NCBI GenBank assembly: GCA_903813345.2
Contig: CAIIXF020000010.1
Location: forward strand, 34,027,425-34,091,424
Direction of reading: 5' to 3'
Origin: Owenia fusiformis
Taxonomy: Eukaryota > Annelida > Polychaeta > Sabellida > Oweniidae
Length of the DNA stretch: 64,000 bases
How positions within the stretch are numbered: the stretch's first letter is position 1; every line of letters begins with the position of its first letter. Positions 1 to 12,273 of this stretch are shown here, piece by piece. The notes under the pieces are model-generated. The model was not told the DNA's origin and searched no databases. It saw nothing but the letters and a program-made list of their open reading frames with translations. A program made the translations under genes and the position numbers.

Positions 1-290
1 CATTGGCTAATCGTCCAATTATGTAAATCATTAAAATTCATTAAAACAAAAACAATTACCTTCAGCAGAGGACCCAATAACTAGCAGGGTACAGACGGCG
101 AGTGTCCATGTTAAGCCTTCCATCGTAGTGGGATTGCCAAAATGCATTAATAAACTCTAAGCCAGATCGCCAATATAGGTTTTTATGCGCGATTGTTGTG
201 CACAGAGGCGTAAATAAATATATGAACATATAAACGCTAATATGTCAGTTAAGGTAGTTATACAACCACATGCCTAAAAATAGGCCAAGT
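1..290. other. Intergenic, nothing recognised
   Basis: AT-rich sequence with no convincing coding potential or repeat that I could match elsewhere in the window. Confidence 0.5.
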
Positions 291-434
291 AATGCCGTGG
301 TCACATTTGCTCTGATTTTTACTACTGCGCCCGGCCGATTGAGTATTTTGTTCAGAAATGTATTCTATTTTGAACAAAATACTCAATCGGCCGGGCGCCG
401 GCCGATGAATCGCAGCAAATGTGACCCAGGCATT
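291..434. mobile_element. Palindromic MITE, 144 bp (family 1)
   Basis: The ends are inverted copies of each other: a left end reading AATGCC..GGTCACATTTGCT mirrors a right end reading AGCAAATGTGACCCAGGCATT. The interior is also palindromic, with two inverted halves around ACTCAATCGGCCGGGCG. A second, rearranged copy lies at 2949-3093. It has no coding capacity, so it must be a non-autonomous DNA element. The superfamily is not clear. Confidence 0.7.
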
Positions 435-464
435 ATTGGGTGTTCATTCAGGGGGGTCTCTTTA

Positions 465-1219
465 GGAATGTTATAAAAAACCCTTCGACCTGCACCTTCG
501 ACCTTCACCTTCGACTTACAGGGTGTCCAAAAAGAAAATATTATAGAAGCTATTTTTGCCGATCTCAGACCACGCAAGAGTCACTTGATTTGTGGTTCAA
601 AGGTGAGATCATTAAGATCTTAAATTGTAGCAACGTTTGCAGTACTCTAGGTTTAGTTACAGGGGTGAAATAGCGTTTTCATGTTATCAAATTAAGATTC
701 TGTTGATGTTGATCGGGTAGTCAATCGGGTAGTTTAATTGGAAGTTTCCCTTTTTAGAACTTACTTCCTGGTTTTGATTCGATTGAATCATAGTAAAATT
801 AGAGTAAGTAGCGATCAATTACTGTTCTATTTATTGAGTTCCAATTATAGTCTTGTTGTGTGATCAATATTAAAATGGGATATGGCGTCAATAACTTGTT
901 ATTTAACTTTGAAATCTTGTCCGAAAAATGATGACGTCACCAGGCCTATAAAGTATTTCGCCGATGTAAACTCAAGAGATGACAGCTAGCTTTCGACGAG
1001 GACAGAGCTCCGTTCAATTTCATAATCTATGTGAAGTTGGACTTAGTCGTTTTTCAAAGAAATATTTTTGGACTTTTGACAATTTTCATAAGAAAAGTCA
1101 AAGGTGCAGGTCGAAGGGTTTTTATAACTTTCTTTTTGGCCCGCTTTTTGGGCACCCTGTAGGTCGAAGCTGAAGGTCGAAGGTGCAGGTCGAAGGTCGA
1201 AGGGTTTTTATAACATTCC
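465..1219. mobile_element. 755-bp inverted-repeat element with repeated arms
   Basis: About 70 bp at each end are inverted copies of each other. The arms contain short direct repeats of CTTCGAC. Inside the arms, TA dinucleotides (517-518 and 1160-1161) flank a mariner-like terminus CAGGGTGTCCAAAAAG and its inverse (519-1159). Either the whole is one long-TIR element, or a TA-targeting MITE sits inside a second palindrome. No transposase frame is visible. Confidence 0.65.
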
Positions 1220-1527
1220 GTTTCTTTATACTGTAGATAATGAAAATATATGTTAGCCTTGATGAAATATCCAACCTTCGAAATATTTTGACACAAGGTC
1301 CATAATCGTTTGATACGTCTCTGCACTAATTGTTCAACCTTGAAAAATCTAAATATTTGCAGTTTGCACATAGAATGCTTAGAACGTACCAAGGATGCAT
1401 ATAAACCACGTTTTTTACTTTTTGTGACAAAGCTATATTTTATCAGGTTATTTTAATTTTATAGCGAGGAGGATTCATGTTTACAATACAAGTACAAGGA
1501 CAGGGTGGTCAATTTTTGCCGCCACCT
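1220..1527. other. Gene-free stretch
   Basis: No feature recognised. The short open frames on the minus strand read through repeat arms and show no family resemblance. Confidence 0.4.
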
Positions 1528-2047
1528 TCCTCATATCATTGTCATTTTAAAAAATTACTCCCTGATATTTGGCACATTTGTACATTATGCAATTTCCTAC
1601 ATGCCTACGATATTTCATGACCAACAAATTGACAGTCACAATGTTACAGCCCTTTAAACAACATGAGCCGGTAAACCACTATTGCACTTTCGGCAAACCT
1701 GCACCCATTATCCAAAATGTCCCTACCTAACTTCAACTTGTGGTGAAACACCAAAACAAGAGTTCACGAGAATGACCCCAGGACAACTGCAAACCTCAAA
1801 AGGGAGATCATCCATGTCATTCAGGCCATACCTGCTGAAAAATCTAGTCAGATCATTGACAACCCATTCAGATTTGTAAATAGCGCGATGGTGGCCACAC
1901 TCGGCCATCTTGTTCAAAGTAAGTGCTGTACCATTGTGACTATCAATCTGATGGTCATGAAATATGGTTGGCTGGTGGGGAATTGAATGATGTGCAAATG
2001 TGTAAAATATCAGGGAGTGATTTTTTAAGATGACAAAGACATGAGGA
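1528..2047. mobile_element. Foldback MITE, ~520 bp
   Basis: Arms of roughly 110-120 bp (1528-1650 and 1930-2047) are imperfect inverted copies of each other, including the terminal TCCTCAT and a conserved CAGGGAGT block. The spacer is about 280 bp. A 138-codon minus-strand frame crosses the right arm but has no recognisable motif, and I do not regard it as a gene. Confidence 0.65.
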
Positions 2048-2455
2048 AATGCAGGGTTTCCATTTCCTATGAAATAGACCCCTATAATTCCAATATAATG
2101 AGAATATCGTAAACAAAAATATAATTTCAAAGATTTCATGCGTAATATATTCTGGTTGGTGTTTATTGTGAATTGGACAACATTAGAGGCTTAATCATTG
2201 AAATTTCACAAAATAATTGAAATACAACTCTTAAAATTAACGAATTTAAGGTAGACATTTTAAATACAATTGTTACTCCAAGCTTATGCATATTAGTATC
2301 AAATACGATTTCATACATTTGAAGTTCATATATGATACATTTTGATAGCTTCGACCCATTTTACAGGCCTAATCATTGAAAAATATAAAGTCTAAAATTT
2401 CGGATATATATAAATTGAACCTACTATTCTATAACATTTTTATCATGTGATCCTC
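2048..2455. other. Gene-free AT-rich stretch
   Basis: Nothing recognised beyond AT-rich unique-looking sequence. Confidence 0.4.
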
Positions 2456-2546
2456 TGTATTGCTACTGAGAATGTCCCCTCCGTGCCAATATTTTCTGTA
2501 TTGCGACGGAGATGATCAATTGGGACAATCTCAGTAGCAATACAGA
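2456..2546. repeat. 91-bp hairpin
   Basis: CTGTATTGCTACTGAGA at the left is mirrored by TCTCAGTAGCAATACAG at the right. The pairing continues inward with one mismatch, and an inner CTCCGT/ACGGAG pair follows. The size and stem resemble a small-RNA precursor, but tiny MITEs look the same and no second copy was seen here. Confidence 0.6.
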
Positions 2547-2795
2547 CTGGTACAGCACAAGAACTGACAAATCAGAAGGCTTCACTTTACAGATCATGCG
2601 ATAATGGATGTTAAATATGCCAATAAGTCTCTTTACATTTACAAGACAAAGTCTGTGTAAAGTGTAATGAGACTTTATGAACACCCTGCATAACTACCCT
2701 AAGAGGCCCATGTCAGAACAACGTTATATATTCGATACGTGGTTTGTATTTACGCATACTTGAATACTGTACTTGGTTTTATAGTTCATTGATTT

Positions 2796-2950
2796 CCGGT
2801 GTGAAAGAAATTATGGTCCCCTGGGGATAATGGTCCCCTTTCTTAAATTGTGGATACGATAATAAGGGAAAGAGTTGTATTTAGGTCACCATATAAATCA
2901 ATGGAAGGTAGGACCATAATATGATCGGACCTCCTACCCATTTACACCGG
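2796..2950. mobile_element. MITE family 2, copy 1 (155 bp)
   Basis: Begins CCGGTGTGAAAG and ends CATTTACACCGG, giving inverted termini. The body is shared with 7664-7836, including the block GGTCACCATATAAATCAATGG. A further isolated end of the same family lies at about 2975-2998, inside the neighbouring family 1 copy, so the two MITEs have recombined or inserted into each other. Confidence 0.7.
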
Positions 2951-3093
2951 GTCACATTTGCTCCAATTTTCAACCAGGTGTAAAAGGGTAGGAGGTCAAC
3001 AATATTGAAAACAATATTGAAAACAATATTGAACGAAACACTCAATCGACCGGGCGCCGGCCGATGGATCGGAGCAAATGTGACCTAGGCATT
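2949..3093. mobile_element. MITE family 1, copy 2 (rearranged)
   Basis: Shares the GGTCACATTTGCT and AGCAAATGTGAC termini and the GGGCGCCGGCCGATG core with 291-434. The left end abuts a family 2 copy, and the interior holds a short AACAATATTGA repeat. Confidence 0.6.
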
Positions 3094-3202
3094 AGAGGTG
3101 ACTGCCTCATAGAGTGAAACAAGCTTATTTCAACGGAGGTCAGAAAAAGTTCACCCAAAAAATCAAAAGGTTTTTAAGGGTGACAAACAAACATATTATA
3201 CA

Positions 3203-4191
3203 GGGCGTATAAAAAACGCAACAAGTAGTTAACTCGTAAAATTCCAAAAGTAGTGATGACTACATGAAATTCATTTGATGTACCATAAAGCCACGTCTCT
3301 CCCCTTTGCAATGATATGTCATTCATTCACATGTGGCAATGGTTGGCTGAGAAATCTTTCCATTCGCACAGTGGGTCAAAATCGGCTCTGCGCCAAGTTT
3401 TAGATATTGCGAAAATCAGTGCAAGGGCTAAGTGCCAATGGAAAATCCCCTGACTTCAATTGTTGTTGTGACTTTTTCTTTTGAAGCTATCTCAGGAGCA
3501 TCTGTGCTCACAATTCCTCCACCAGATATTGCAAAACCTCGAGAAAGAATTGCCCATGGGCTGCTTTTCTCTGCTTTAACCCACAGATGACTCAGGGCTG
3601 AACCATGCATGACGTGGACGGATGAGCGCGTCTTTATGTGCAAGGAAGTGGTGCCAATTTGGAGGGGTATAGGATGTTTTCCTGCAAGAGTATGAGTATG
3701 AACACTTTACCGTCTATGCCATACCTGTGACCCTATCTTCCAATAGCCCCTATGCCCCTTGTACTGACTTATGCAATGTTTCCAACTTGGGTCCGAGCTG
3801 AATTTTGCCCCACTTTGCAAAATTAATGATTATTCGGCCAGCCATGACTCTCTGTGAATGAATAATATTCCATTGCAAAGAGGAGTAATTTGGCTTTTTG
3901 GTACATTGAATGAAAAGGATGCAGTCAGCATTGGTTTTATGTTTTCTTCCAATTTTGCATCGGGCTCCGTACACTGACTTTTGCGATGTTTATAACTTGG
4001 TCAAAAGCTAATTTTGGCCTACTTGGCAAATGGAACGATTACTCGCCCAACCATGACCAAATATCAATGAATGATATATCATTGTAAAGAGGAGACACAT
4101 GGCTTTATGGTGCATTGAATGAAATCAATGCTGTTATCACTGGTCTTGTGCTATTCCGAGATAACAATCTGTTGCGTTTTTTTTATACAGA
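3203..4191. mobile_element. ~1-kb Tc1/mariner-type element, copy 1
   Basis: Both ends carry an inverted terminus around GTATAAAAAACGCAACA. A homologue in opposite orientation lies at 44762-45760. The interior is modular: blocks resembling AAGAGGAGACACATGGCTTT recur several times in both orientations. A frame of 71 codons on the minus strand (3428-3643) is also open in the other copy, but the differences between the two mostly change amino acids, which argues against selection on a protein. Probably non-autonomous. Confidence 0.7.
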
Positions 4192-5077
4192 CTCAAATAT
4201 TCTTTAACGGGACCATGACTTTAAACGTTATTATCTAACGTTAAAATGTCTGTGAACCAATTTTCCGGTAAAATCGGATAACTTTCAGATTATTTTTATC
4301 CGATTAACCTATATATTTTGGCTGACTATTACCAGTCCTATAATAGTAGTATATATGAGATTTGTCTAGGTAATTTTAAATTTGATTTGATGACTTCTCT
4401 CTTAATTCTACCAATTTATGACAACTTAATTGAATATCAAATTCAATTTATCTATTTCATAATTACCAGACTGTCGTGGGCATATATTGTGGTGCGATAG
4501 AATTAAATTAATAAATTTATGATTTGAACAAAAATATTATTTAAGAAACAAATCACAATGTTTTATGCAACAATTTTTGATAACATCGGGTCAGGCAATA
4601 CAAGCTGAAGTGGTTTAAACCTGTAATTGGGCCTTTAAATATATTGGCAAAAACCTTGAGGTACTCGCTACTAGTTAAAGTTGTTTTCCGCCGTAGGTTG
4701 GTTCATTTGGTGTATATATGGAGGTATTTACCTTGATTATAACGTTTTGAAAAAGGTTTACGCTTAATTCCTTTTTTGGCAATGGGCCATGGCCACAATC
4801 TTGTCAAACAGTAGGGTTGACATAGGAAGTATCTTATCCCTTGTTACACATTTTTTTACACCCCTCCTTTGTATTTCAGTGTATCGTATCGTGTCGTATC
4901 ATATCGTATAAAGTAATACATTGCATTGCATTGTATTGTATTGTATTTCATTTTATTGTATATTTTGTTGTTTTATATGTATTGCTATCTCTATACCTTA
5001 TAAACATGTACGCCTTATCTAAAACATAATACAATAGATACATCTCATCATTATGTCTTAACCAGACCGAACAGACT
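4192..5077. other. Gene-free AT-rich stretch with a pentanucleotide tract
   Basis: No gene seen. About 4880-4965 is a degenerate 5-bp microsatellite drifting between TATCG, TTGCA and TTGTA. Confidence 0.5.
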
Positions 5078-5908
5078 GGTCCTGTGAATATATACGTTAC
5101 AGGCTATTTTAGTGCAAGTGTTCTTACGTCCACGTCCTGTGAATATTTCACCTCAGGCTATTTTAGTACAAGTGTTCTTACGTCCAAGTCCTGTGAATAT
5201 ATACACTACAGGCTATTTTAGTGCAAGTGTTCTTACGTCCACGTCCTATGAATATATACACTACAGGCTATTTTAGTACAAGTGTTCTTACGTCCACGTC
5301 CTGTGAATATTTCACCTCAGGCTATTTTAGTACAAGTGTTCTTACGTCCACGTCCTGTGAATATATACACTACAGGCTATTTTAGTGCAAGTGTTCTTAC
5401 GTCCACGTCCTGTAAATATATACACTACAGGCTATTTTAGTACAAGTGTTCTTACGTCCACGTCCTGTGAATATATACACTACAGGCTATTTTAGTGCAA
5501 GTGTTCTTACGTCCACGTCCTGTAAATATATACACTACAGGCTATTTTAGTACAAGTGTTCTTACGTCCACGTCCTGTGAATATATACACTACAGGCTAT
5601 TTTAGTGCAAGTGTTCTTACGTCCACGTCCTATGAATATTATATACACTACAGGCTATTTTAGTGCAAGTGTTCTTACGTCCACGTCCTGTGAATATATA
5701 CACTACAGGCTATTTAAGTGCAAGTGTTCTTACGTCCACGTCCTATGAATATCATATACACTACAGGCTATTTTAGTACAAGTGTTCTTACGTCCACCTC
5801 CTGTGAATATTTCACCTCAGGCTATTTTAGTACAAGTGTTCTTACGTCCACGTCCTGTGAATATATACACTACAGGCTATTCTAGTGCAAGTGTTCTTGC
5901 GTCCACAG
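5078..5908. repeat. 55-bp minisatellite, ~15 units
   Basis: A head-to-tail array. Each unit contains CTACAGGCTATTTTAG and GTGTTCTTACGTCCACG. Two variants at one dinucleotide (TGCAAG or TACAAG) tend to alternate in the middle of the array. A TTTCACCTCAGG variant recurs three times, and two units carry a 3-4 bp insertion. The pattern suggests that pairs of units were amplified together. Confidence 0.95.
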
Positions 5909-6246
5909 CATTTCAGAGATCACATGGTCCAATAATTTATACATCATAATAAAACTTAATTCAGGACTTAATAGCCAGAAATAATGTATGATTGTTCATT
6001 GGAAATTATGAGTCAAACATGTGAGCTTATTTTTTTTTCGATTACTATTTCAGTTTAAGCAGTACATATCAACAGTGCATATTGAACGTGTTCTTTGTAA
6101 AATGAATATTAGTACTGTCCTATGTGAGTTATGTTTGGTAGTGCTATTATAATGATTTGTAAGATCGAACACTACAATTCGTACTGAATTTGAAGAGAGA
6201 CCAGGAGCAGATCGCTATTTAGTTCATTGTGGCATTTTTCTTCATA
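5909..6246. other. Gene-free stretch
   Basis: Nothing recognised. Confidence 0.4.
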
Positions 6247-6356
6247 CTTCTACGTAGCCAGAGCATCATGATTAACGTTATGCCTACTTCATGATTATTG
6301 TGTATATTCTTTGAGGTAGGCGTAACGTTATCATGATGCTTTTGTTACGAAGAAGT
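6247..6356. repeat. 110-bp hairpin
   Basis: Two ~45-bp arms are inverted copies (GCATCATGA..AACGTTA and TAACGTTATCATGATGC), separated by about 20 bp. It looks like a very small MITE. Confidence 0.65.
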
Positions 6357-7663
6357 AAAACAATTTAACAAATCGACTGAAATCTTTTAACAAACCTTTC
6401 TAATATGTTTTACCAATTTCCAATATAAATAAAATCCCACTCACACCATTTGTGGTTAACAAATATATCAACTTAATGATCTAAAGAATTTACCGAACCC
6501 CCATAGATATACATGAACTATGATCTTTACGTATGTTCGGGCTACGATAAACGCCAGTGCAAAAGAGCAATACTAAACACATTGGTGTACATATATGGAG
6601 GTTTTTACCACCCCCCCCCATAGATATACATGTACCATGATCTTTACGTTACGGAGTAGTATGTCCGGGCTACGATAAACGCCAGTAAGTGTTGTGAAAC
6701 ATGGTGGATCAGTTCGTGGTGACTCATGATACCCATCAGACGCTCAAAAAGATTGGCAAGTGATGAACATTACGCAAGAAACTTTATTCGTTCGTTTTAT
6801 TACTGCAATCTCACGCCCCAGTTTCTGGTCAACCGTGCCAACTTATCGGATTGCAAGAAACACTGCAGAGGTTGAACACACTTTAAATGTACGCTCAAAG
6901 CAAGTAAAGGCCTATGGAAAGTTTAAAATATTGGATCAAATATAGATGTCTCGCTCATTCATGTATTCAATAAAAAGTATGACTGTCCAAATGTTTCCTT
7001 GTACACGGTGTTGTGAGAGTAAATAATTTGCCAAGTGTACCCGTCCAATAAACCCTGCCACCTTTTGGTACGGAAAAGAAGCTGAGACAAATTGGTCCGA
7101 TTGAAGGTGTTATTTAGGTGTTGTTTACTACGGATAGTAGAACACTAGGAAGATATGTAAAATCTAGTTCAAACCTTCAAAAATATGGAAATAAACTCAA
7201 GTTCTCCATTTTGTAACTACACTGACGCCTGTACCCCTTTTAAAAATGGTGACGTGGTGGGGTAGAGTAAAATATACTTCGAAGAAAAACGATGACAAAC
7301 GGATTATGTCCAATCCGTGACACAACTGCAACCCTCGTGCAAATGTGAAAAACGATATCCTAGCTGAAGACGACAGGAAGCAACATTATGCATATTGTTT
7401 TAATACAAATATTTATAGACTGAGCTTATGGAAGAATCAATCATGCATGAATCTATGATCCATATCAAAACATCAAAACACATTAAAACGAATCATCTAA
7501 CGTGCAATCTAAAGTTATATGAGGAGGAGAAGAAGAATGATTTCATATGTTTTATATACACCGTTGCTCATATTTATGGAATATTTTCCAATTTATCATT
7601 GATTTCCCTTTCTAAATGCTCTCTCAAATTTTATTTTTCGATTATTTTTTTTTGTTTTGTAGA
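6357..7663. other. Gene-free stretch with a short tandem duplication
   Basis: A block containing CATAGATATACATG and GGGCTACGATAAACGCCAGT occurs twice, at about 6500-6562 and 6618-6691. The second copy is preceded by a run of C. No gene recognised. Confidence 0.5.
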
Positions 7664-7836
7664 CCGGTGTGAAAGAAATGATGGTCCCCCAGCGATTATG
7701 GTCCACTTTCTTAACGGCCCTTACTGGCACTGATTGCGTATAAGATATTGAGGGAAAGAGTTGTATTCAGGTCACCATATAAATCAATGGAGAGTAGGAC
7801 CATAATTTGATAGGACCTCCCACCCTTTTACACCGG
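7664..7836. mobile_element. MITE family 2, copy 2 (173 bp)
   Basis: CCGGTGTGAAAGAAATGATG at the left and CCTTTTACACCGG at the right form inverted termini. The body matches 2796-2950. Confidence 0.75.
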
Positions 7837-8306
7837 TCAGAAAAAATAAGTTAAACCCATATGTATTTTACAACAGACCCGTCAGAATTCATTGAAACCT
7901 TGAATGATATTCAGGTAAAAGAGGGTATTCTTCAGACTAAGAACGATTACCTGTATTACCATTTTTACCTGGACATTTTAGAACAATCAGTATTGTATAA
8001 TCTGATGCAATTGAGAATTCTTATAGTTAGTACAACAAACTGGTTTTCTGAAGTGCCCAATATTCCAAATATATGAACGACGGTGTATTATACCTAAAAA
8101 TGTAATAGTTAATATTTCGAAACAAATCTCCTCTCTGTTTATGTCCTCTGTAGTGTGTACACATAGCTATGTATGAGACAGGCGGTGCAAAATGTTCCAA
8201 TTTTTTGACCCACCCTGTGTTCATAAATCACCTCAGATGCTAAATCAGATAATTATTTGCATCATCCATTTGTACCATAATAAAGTTGTTCAGTGAACAT
8301 AAAAGT

Positions 8307-9634
8307 ATGAGGTTCTCCAGGAGAAAAAATGTATTGATGGGTTCGATTGTAAGCTTATTTAGTTTGTATCTAATTTGCAATGTATGGGATGACTCTTGGA
8401 TTTTTCTGACAAGAAACACGAGTATAAATGAAAATGAATTGAAGGCAGTGCGGATGTATGGTGACATGTTAAAGTCTAAATTACAAGGATTAAACTGTTC
8501 AGGAATTCAACATGGTAATAAAACTGCAATTGATGAAGCTGAAAAAATAGTGAAAACTGCAATGCTGAACTCAAAACTATAGAAGAAAGCAAATTGGACG
8601 GGATGGTACTTAATATGACGAAAAATTGCAAAGCCTTTAAGAAGGCTCTATATTCAAACAAAAAAATACATGATGATGAGACCAAATTCCCTATTGCATA
8701 TGCGGTCAAGATTCATCGATCAATTCTCCAATTCGAAAGGCTTCTCCGTCAGATTTACACCCCTCAAAATGTATATTGCATATATATCGATCTGAAGTCA
8801 CCGGAGAGTTTCCATAATGCAGCAAAAAGTATTGTAGAATGTTTTGACAACGTCTTTATTGCGACACATCTTGAACGTGTCGTCTATACAAGTATGGGTC
8901 TCCTAAGGTCTGATTTACAATGTATGAAGGACCTCGACAGCTCAAACATAAAGTGGACCTATTATATCAACATTGCTGGGCAGGAGTTTCCCCTAAAGAC
9001 AAATCGGGAGATTGTACACATCTTGAGACGTCTTAACGGAAAGAATAGTTTGGAGACGTACCCACACACTAACCCAGAGCGCGTTGAAGTAAAATACACA
9101 TTAAATGGTGATGGTAATGGACTAGTTAGAACAAATAAGAAAAAGAAGCCGTTTCATTTGGGATGGAAAATATATAAAGGCAGCGCATATGGAATTTTTA
9201 CTCGATCATTCGTGAATTATATTCTGAAAGACCAGGATGCAGCTGAATTCATTGATTGGTTAAATGATACATACGCCCCTGAGGAGGCGATTTGGGCAAC
9301 ACTGATACGTCAAAATAGTACCCCGGGCAAGTTGAGCACAAACATTAGGCATGATCAGAATCAGCAACTATCACGGGCAATTATCTGGGAATGGGACCCG
9401 CAAAAATGCCATGGATATTTTTTGAGGGGTGTCTGTGTGTACGGGATACGTGATTTCACGTGGCTTACAAGTCAACCGAACATTATTGCAAATAAAATAG
9501 ATGTTTTCAGCGATAATGCCATTTTGGAATGTTTGGATGAATGGCTTAACCTTAAGAATGAAGAATCAAATCCTATACACACCATAGATTGGTATTATTT
9601 AAATAATCTTCCTCAAATCGCGGAAAAACTTTAA
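8307..9634 (+). CDS. Core-2/I-branching N-acetylglucosaminyltransferase-like protein (GT14), one frameshift
   Basis: This single-exon gene resembles vertebrate GCNT1/3/4, Golgi type II membrane enzymes that add beta-1,6-GlcNAc branches to O-glycans. The first frame (ATG at 8307, stop at 8580-8582) encodes a short basic cytoplasmic tail, a membrane anchor at about residues 9-27, a stem, and LNCSG. The second frame, open from 8543, encodes NMTKNC and then the catalytic domain to the stop at 9632-9634. Landmarks include FPIAYAV, YCIYIDLKS, ECFDNVF, INIAGQEFPLKTN and DTYAPEEAIWATL, whose second Glu matches the catalytic Glu of mouse core-2 GnT. The two frames together give about 440 residues, normal for the family. 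The frame changes somewhere in 8543-8582 by one small indel: a sequencing error, an allele or a young pseudogene. Everything downstream looks intact. The acceptor specificity is unknown. An AATAAA at 10013-10018 may be the polyadenylation signal. Confidence 0.85.
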
Positions 9635-11220
9635 ATGCCAGGTGAAAAATACACAACAGTCGCTAAAAAATGAGGCTAACTACCTTTTCAAAGGGCCCTT
9701 AAAGATGAGCACTGATTTTGAAATTCGCGGCCCATTTTCTAAAGAATAAGATCCAAATTGAATATGATGTCAAGAAATATCACCTTTAAATGTGTTTCCA
9801 GTTGTTTATTGTCATTATCCATCTTCAATGACAGTACGTACTGTCGACTGGTATGGGCCCAGGATATAAAGACTTGACTTAAAAGCTGCATATCTTCATG
9901 TCATTGTTCATAGGGATAGATACGAAATGCTCAATATCTCAGAACTCAAGTTGATGATTCAATAGATAACTACTACATGTATAGCCTAGTTAGGAATTCC
10001 AACTTGTAGTGAAATAAATGTAATTTAGAATTTACAATCGCAACATTTTTATTATAATATACAGTTATGCATCATTTGATATACCTTGGATGATATGTTT
10101 ACTATTGTTATATACTTTGTATGCTCGCGGGGGAATTTATGCTTCAGTATCATTGTTTATTAGTTTTATTAGTTATTAAATAAGTGATAGATTGCTAGTA
10201 ATAAATGGCAAATGTTTCAAATTGAATACGACAGCAATTATCATGTCACTTTATCCTAGTATTCTAGCTCTGGTATTACTTAAAGGACCAATGTAAAGTT
10301 TGAAAATGTAGTATTATAATCATTCAAGTTTTACCTTTCATGACTTTAATGACAACTTTCACAATCTAAGATCTTATGCATACAATACATGAACATAAAC
10401 TTCTCACATGAACATGAATCTTTTGAAATGTGTGATGTCACGAAAAAACGGTGCAATGTCACTCGGGTGGCAAAATATTTTTTAAATTGTAAGTTTTTTC
10501 TTTTACAAATATTTTACAGATATGCCAAACTTTAAAAATAAAGCAATAGTAGAGAGGTTTTGGTATACGTTTTCAGCCGAACTTATACTGCAACTTTAAC
10601 TTTTAAGTGACGGAAAGCCCACTGGAGAGGAACATTTATCGAAGAAAGAAGGAAAGTACTTTCCCTCGTTTCCTAATCGAGGGAATTGATTGGTGAATAT
10701 CCCAGCAATTACAGTTTAAGTTCAATTTAATCAATTTAAGTTCTAATCATATTTTGAAACCGGAACTACATACTTGCCAAATATTGGAAGGATAATAGGA
10801 ACCTATCATCGTTTCCAGTTCCTCCCCAGTGCTTTATCATGACTTGTCCGCGTCTCGTTATAGAGGGTGCTACATAACGTGGGCTATTAGTAAAAATCTC
10901 CGAATGTAATATAATTCAAATACATATACCATTTGTAACTACTTAAACTGTATTTATTGTCACATGTGTCAAATGCCTTGTCTAAAATAAAATACTGGGT
11001 TCCTACATGATATGTACATTAATATTATAGGTCTGTTTTATCTCAAATTAAACTTGGAGATTGACATTATGAAACACCCTGAACAAATACTGGAAAGAGA
11101 GTTTGTTATGCAGCCAATGCAAATGGCTTGCTCCATACATCGCTAACACAGATTAGATTGATTAGTTTATCAAAATGGTAGTCAATTGTGTTTGATCGAA
11201 TATTTTACATATTCAGCTAG
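9635..11220. other. 3' flank of the glycosyltransferase; otherwise gene-free
   Basis: Contains a candidate AATAAA at 10013-10018, about 380 bases after the stop. The rest is AT-rich sequence without a recognisable gene or repeat. Confidence 0.45.
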
Positions 11221-12273
11221 CCCTACTATAACACCAAACTAGTTCTCACTACGTTCTCGAAAACAGGTTTAAACTGTGCACGAACTGATTTGACGTACTA
11301 AGAACCCACTAAGAACCGTTTGGGATCTGTTTACAAATTTCATGGAACTACTCGAACGAGTCGGTCCTCCAGAACTTAGAGCATGCTCAAAATTTTCTGG
11401 TGATCGTCACGTTCTGCAATCAGAACGAGTGACAACGTAGTTAAGACGACCTGGACGCACTGGGGACACACTACGAACGGAAGTGTCGAACTTCAATCCT
11501 ACTAGGGACGTATTACGACGTTGTGTAGTCAGGCGTAAATTGCAGTCGTGAGTACCCTAATCAGGAAAATAGGGGATTATAAATGTGTTCTGCACGGATT
11601 GGGGACACGATGTTTACTATTTTAGAACGAGTTCAACCGTATGGAAATTTGGTGGATAATTCAGTAACATATTAGGACGTATTGAGAACGAGGTACAACT
11701 AATTGTCAACTGGTTTAAACTGATTAAGGACGTAATTGAACTGCTTGGATACGTTGTGTAGACGAGACGAACGCACAGTCTAACCCGATTTAAACTTGAT
11801 ACCAACGTTCTGCAGACGGAATAAAGACGAGATGAACGTATTAAAAACTGCTTATGAACGAATTAACAAAAATAGCTATCACACCACACTTCAAAACGTT
11901 GCCAAATCGGTTTTAAACTGAATGAACGTAGCTACAACGTTCTACGGTCTGTTTACGAACTTCATGGACTTTCACGGACGGGGAATGTGATTTAGAATTT
12001 TGAATCGATTCAAAATTCGATGGCGACCATACCGTTCTGTAATCAGGTCATGATGACCTTCTAGACTAAGGGACGCGTTATACGACGTTGCTCACCGACG
12101 TGGTGCGACCTGAACGAACTGCGAATGAGATGGACGTATTGAAGACTGTTTATGAACGAAGTAGCTAATTATTTTAGACATATTACCCGACCACAGCCAG
12201 ATTGAGCCCGTTTTTTGCCGTTTTCGTAGGACTTGCAAGTACTGTTAAGAACTAGTTTGGTGTGATAGGGGGG
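11221..12273 (-). mobile_element. PIF/Harbinger-type MITE, copy 1 (1053 bp)
   Basis: Ends are inverted copies: CACCAAACTAGTTCT at the left and AACTAGTTTGGTGTGATAG at the right. It is in opposite orientation to the copies at 16824, 31477 and 37999, and longer. The interior includes the palindrome GAATCGATTC and many GAACG/CGTTC motifs. Flanks are TAG and TTA, an imperfect version of the TWA duplication seen at the other copies. No transposase frame is present. Confidence 0.8.

Noticed and set aside
1723-2139. A 138-codon minus-strand gene
   Set aside because: It overlaps one arm of a foldback MITE and shows no family resemblance.
3428-3643. A 71-codon minus-strand frame also open in the second element copy at 45317-45529, suggesting a conserved small protein
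   Set aside because: By eye, nearly all nucleotide differences between the two copies change the amino acid, and the frames start at TTG. This is what neutral decay of a repeat looks like.
5078-5908. Possible CRISPR array
   Set aside because: The repeats are directly adjacent with no unique spacers, and the genome is clearly eukaryotic.
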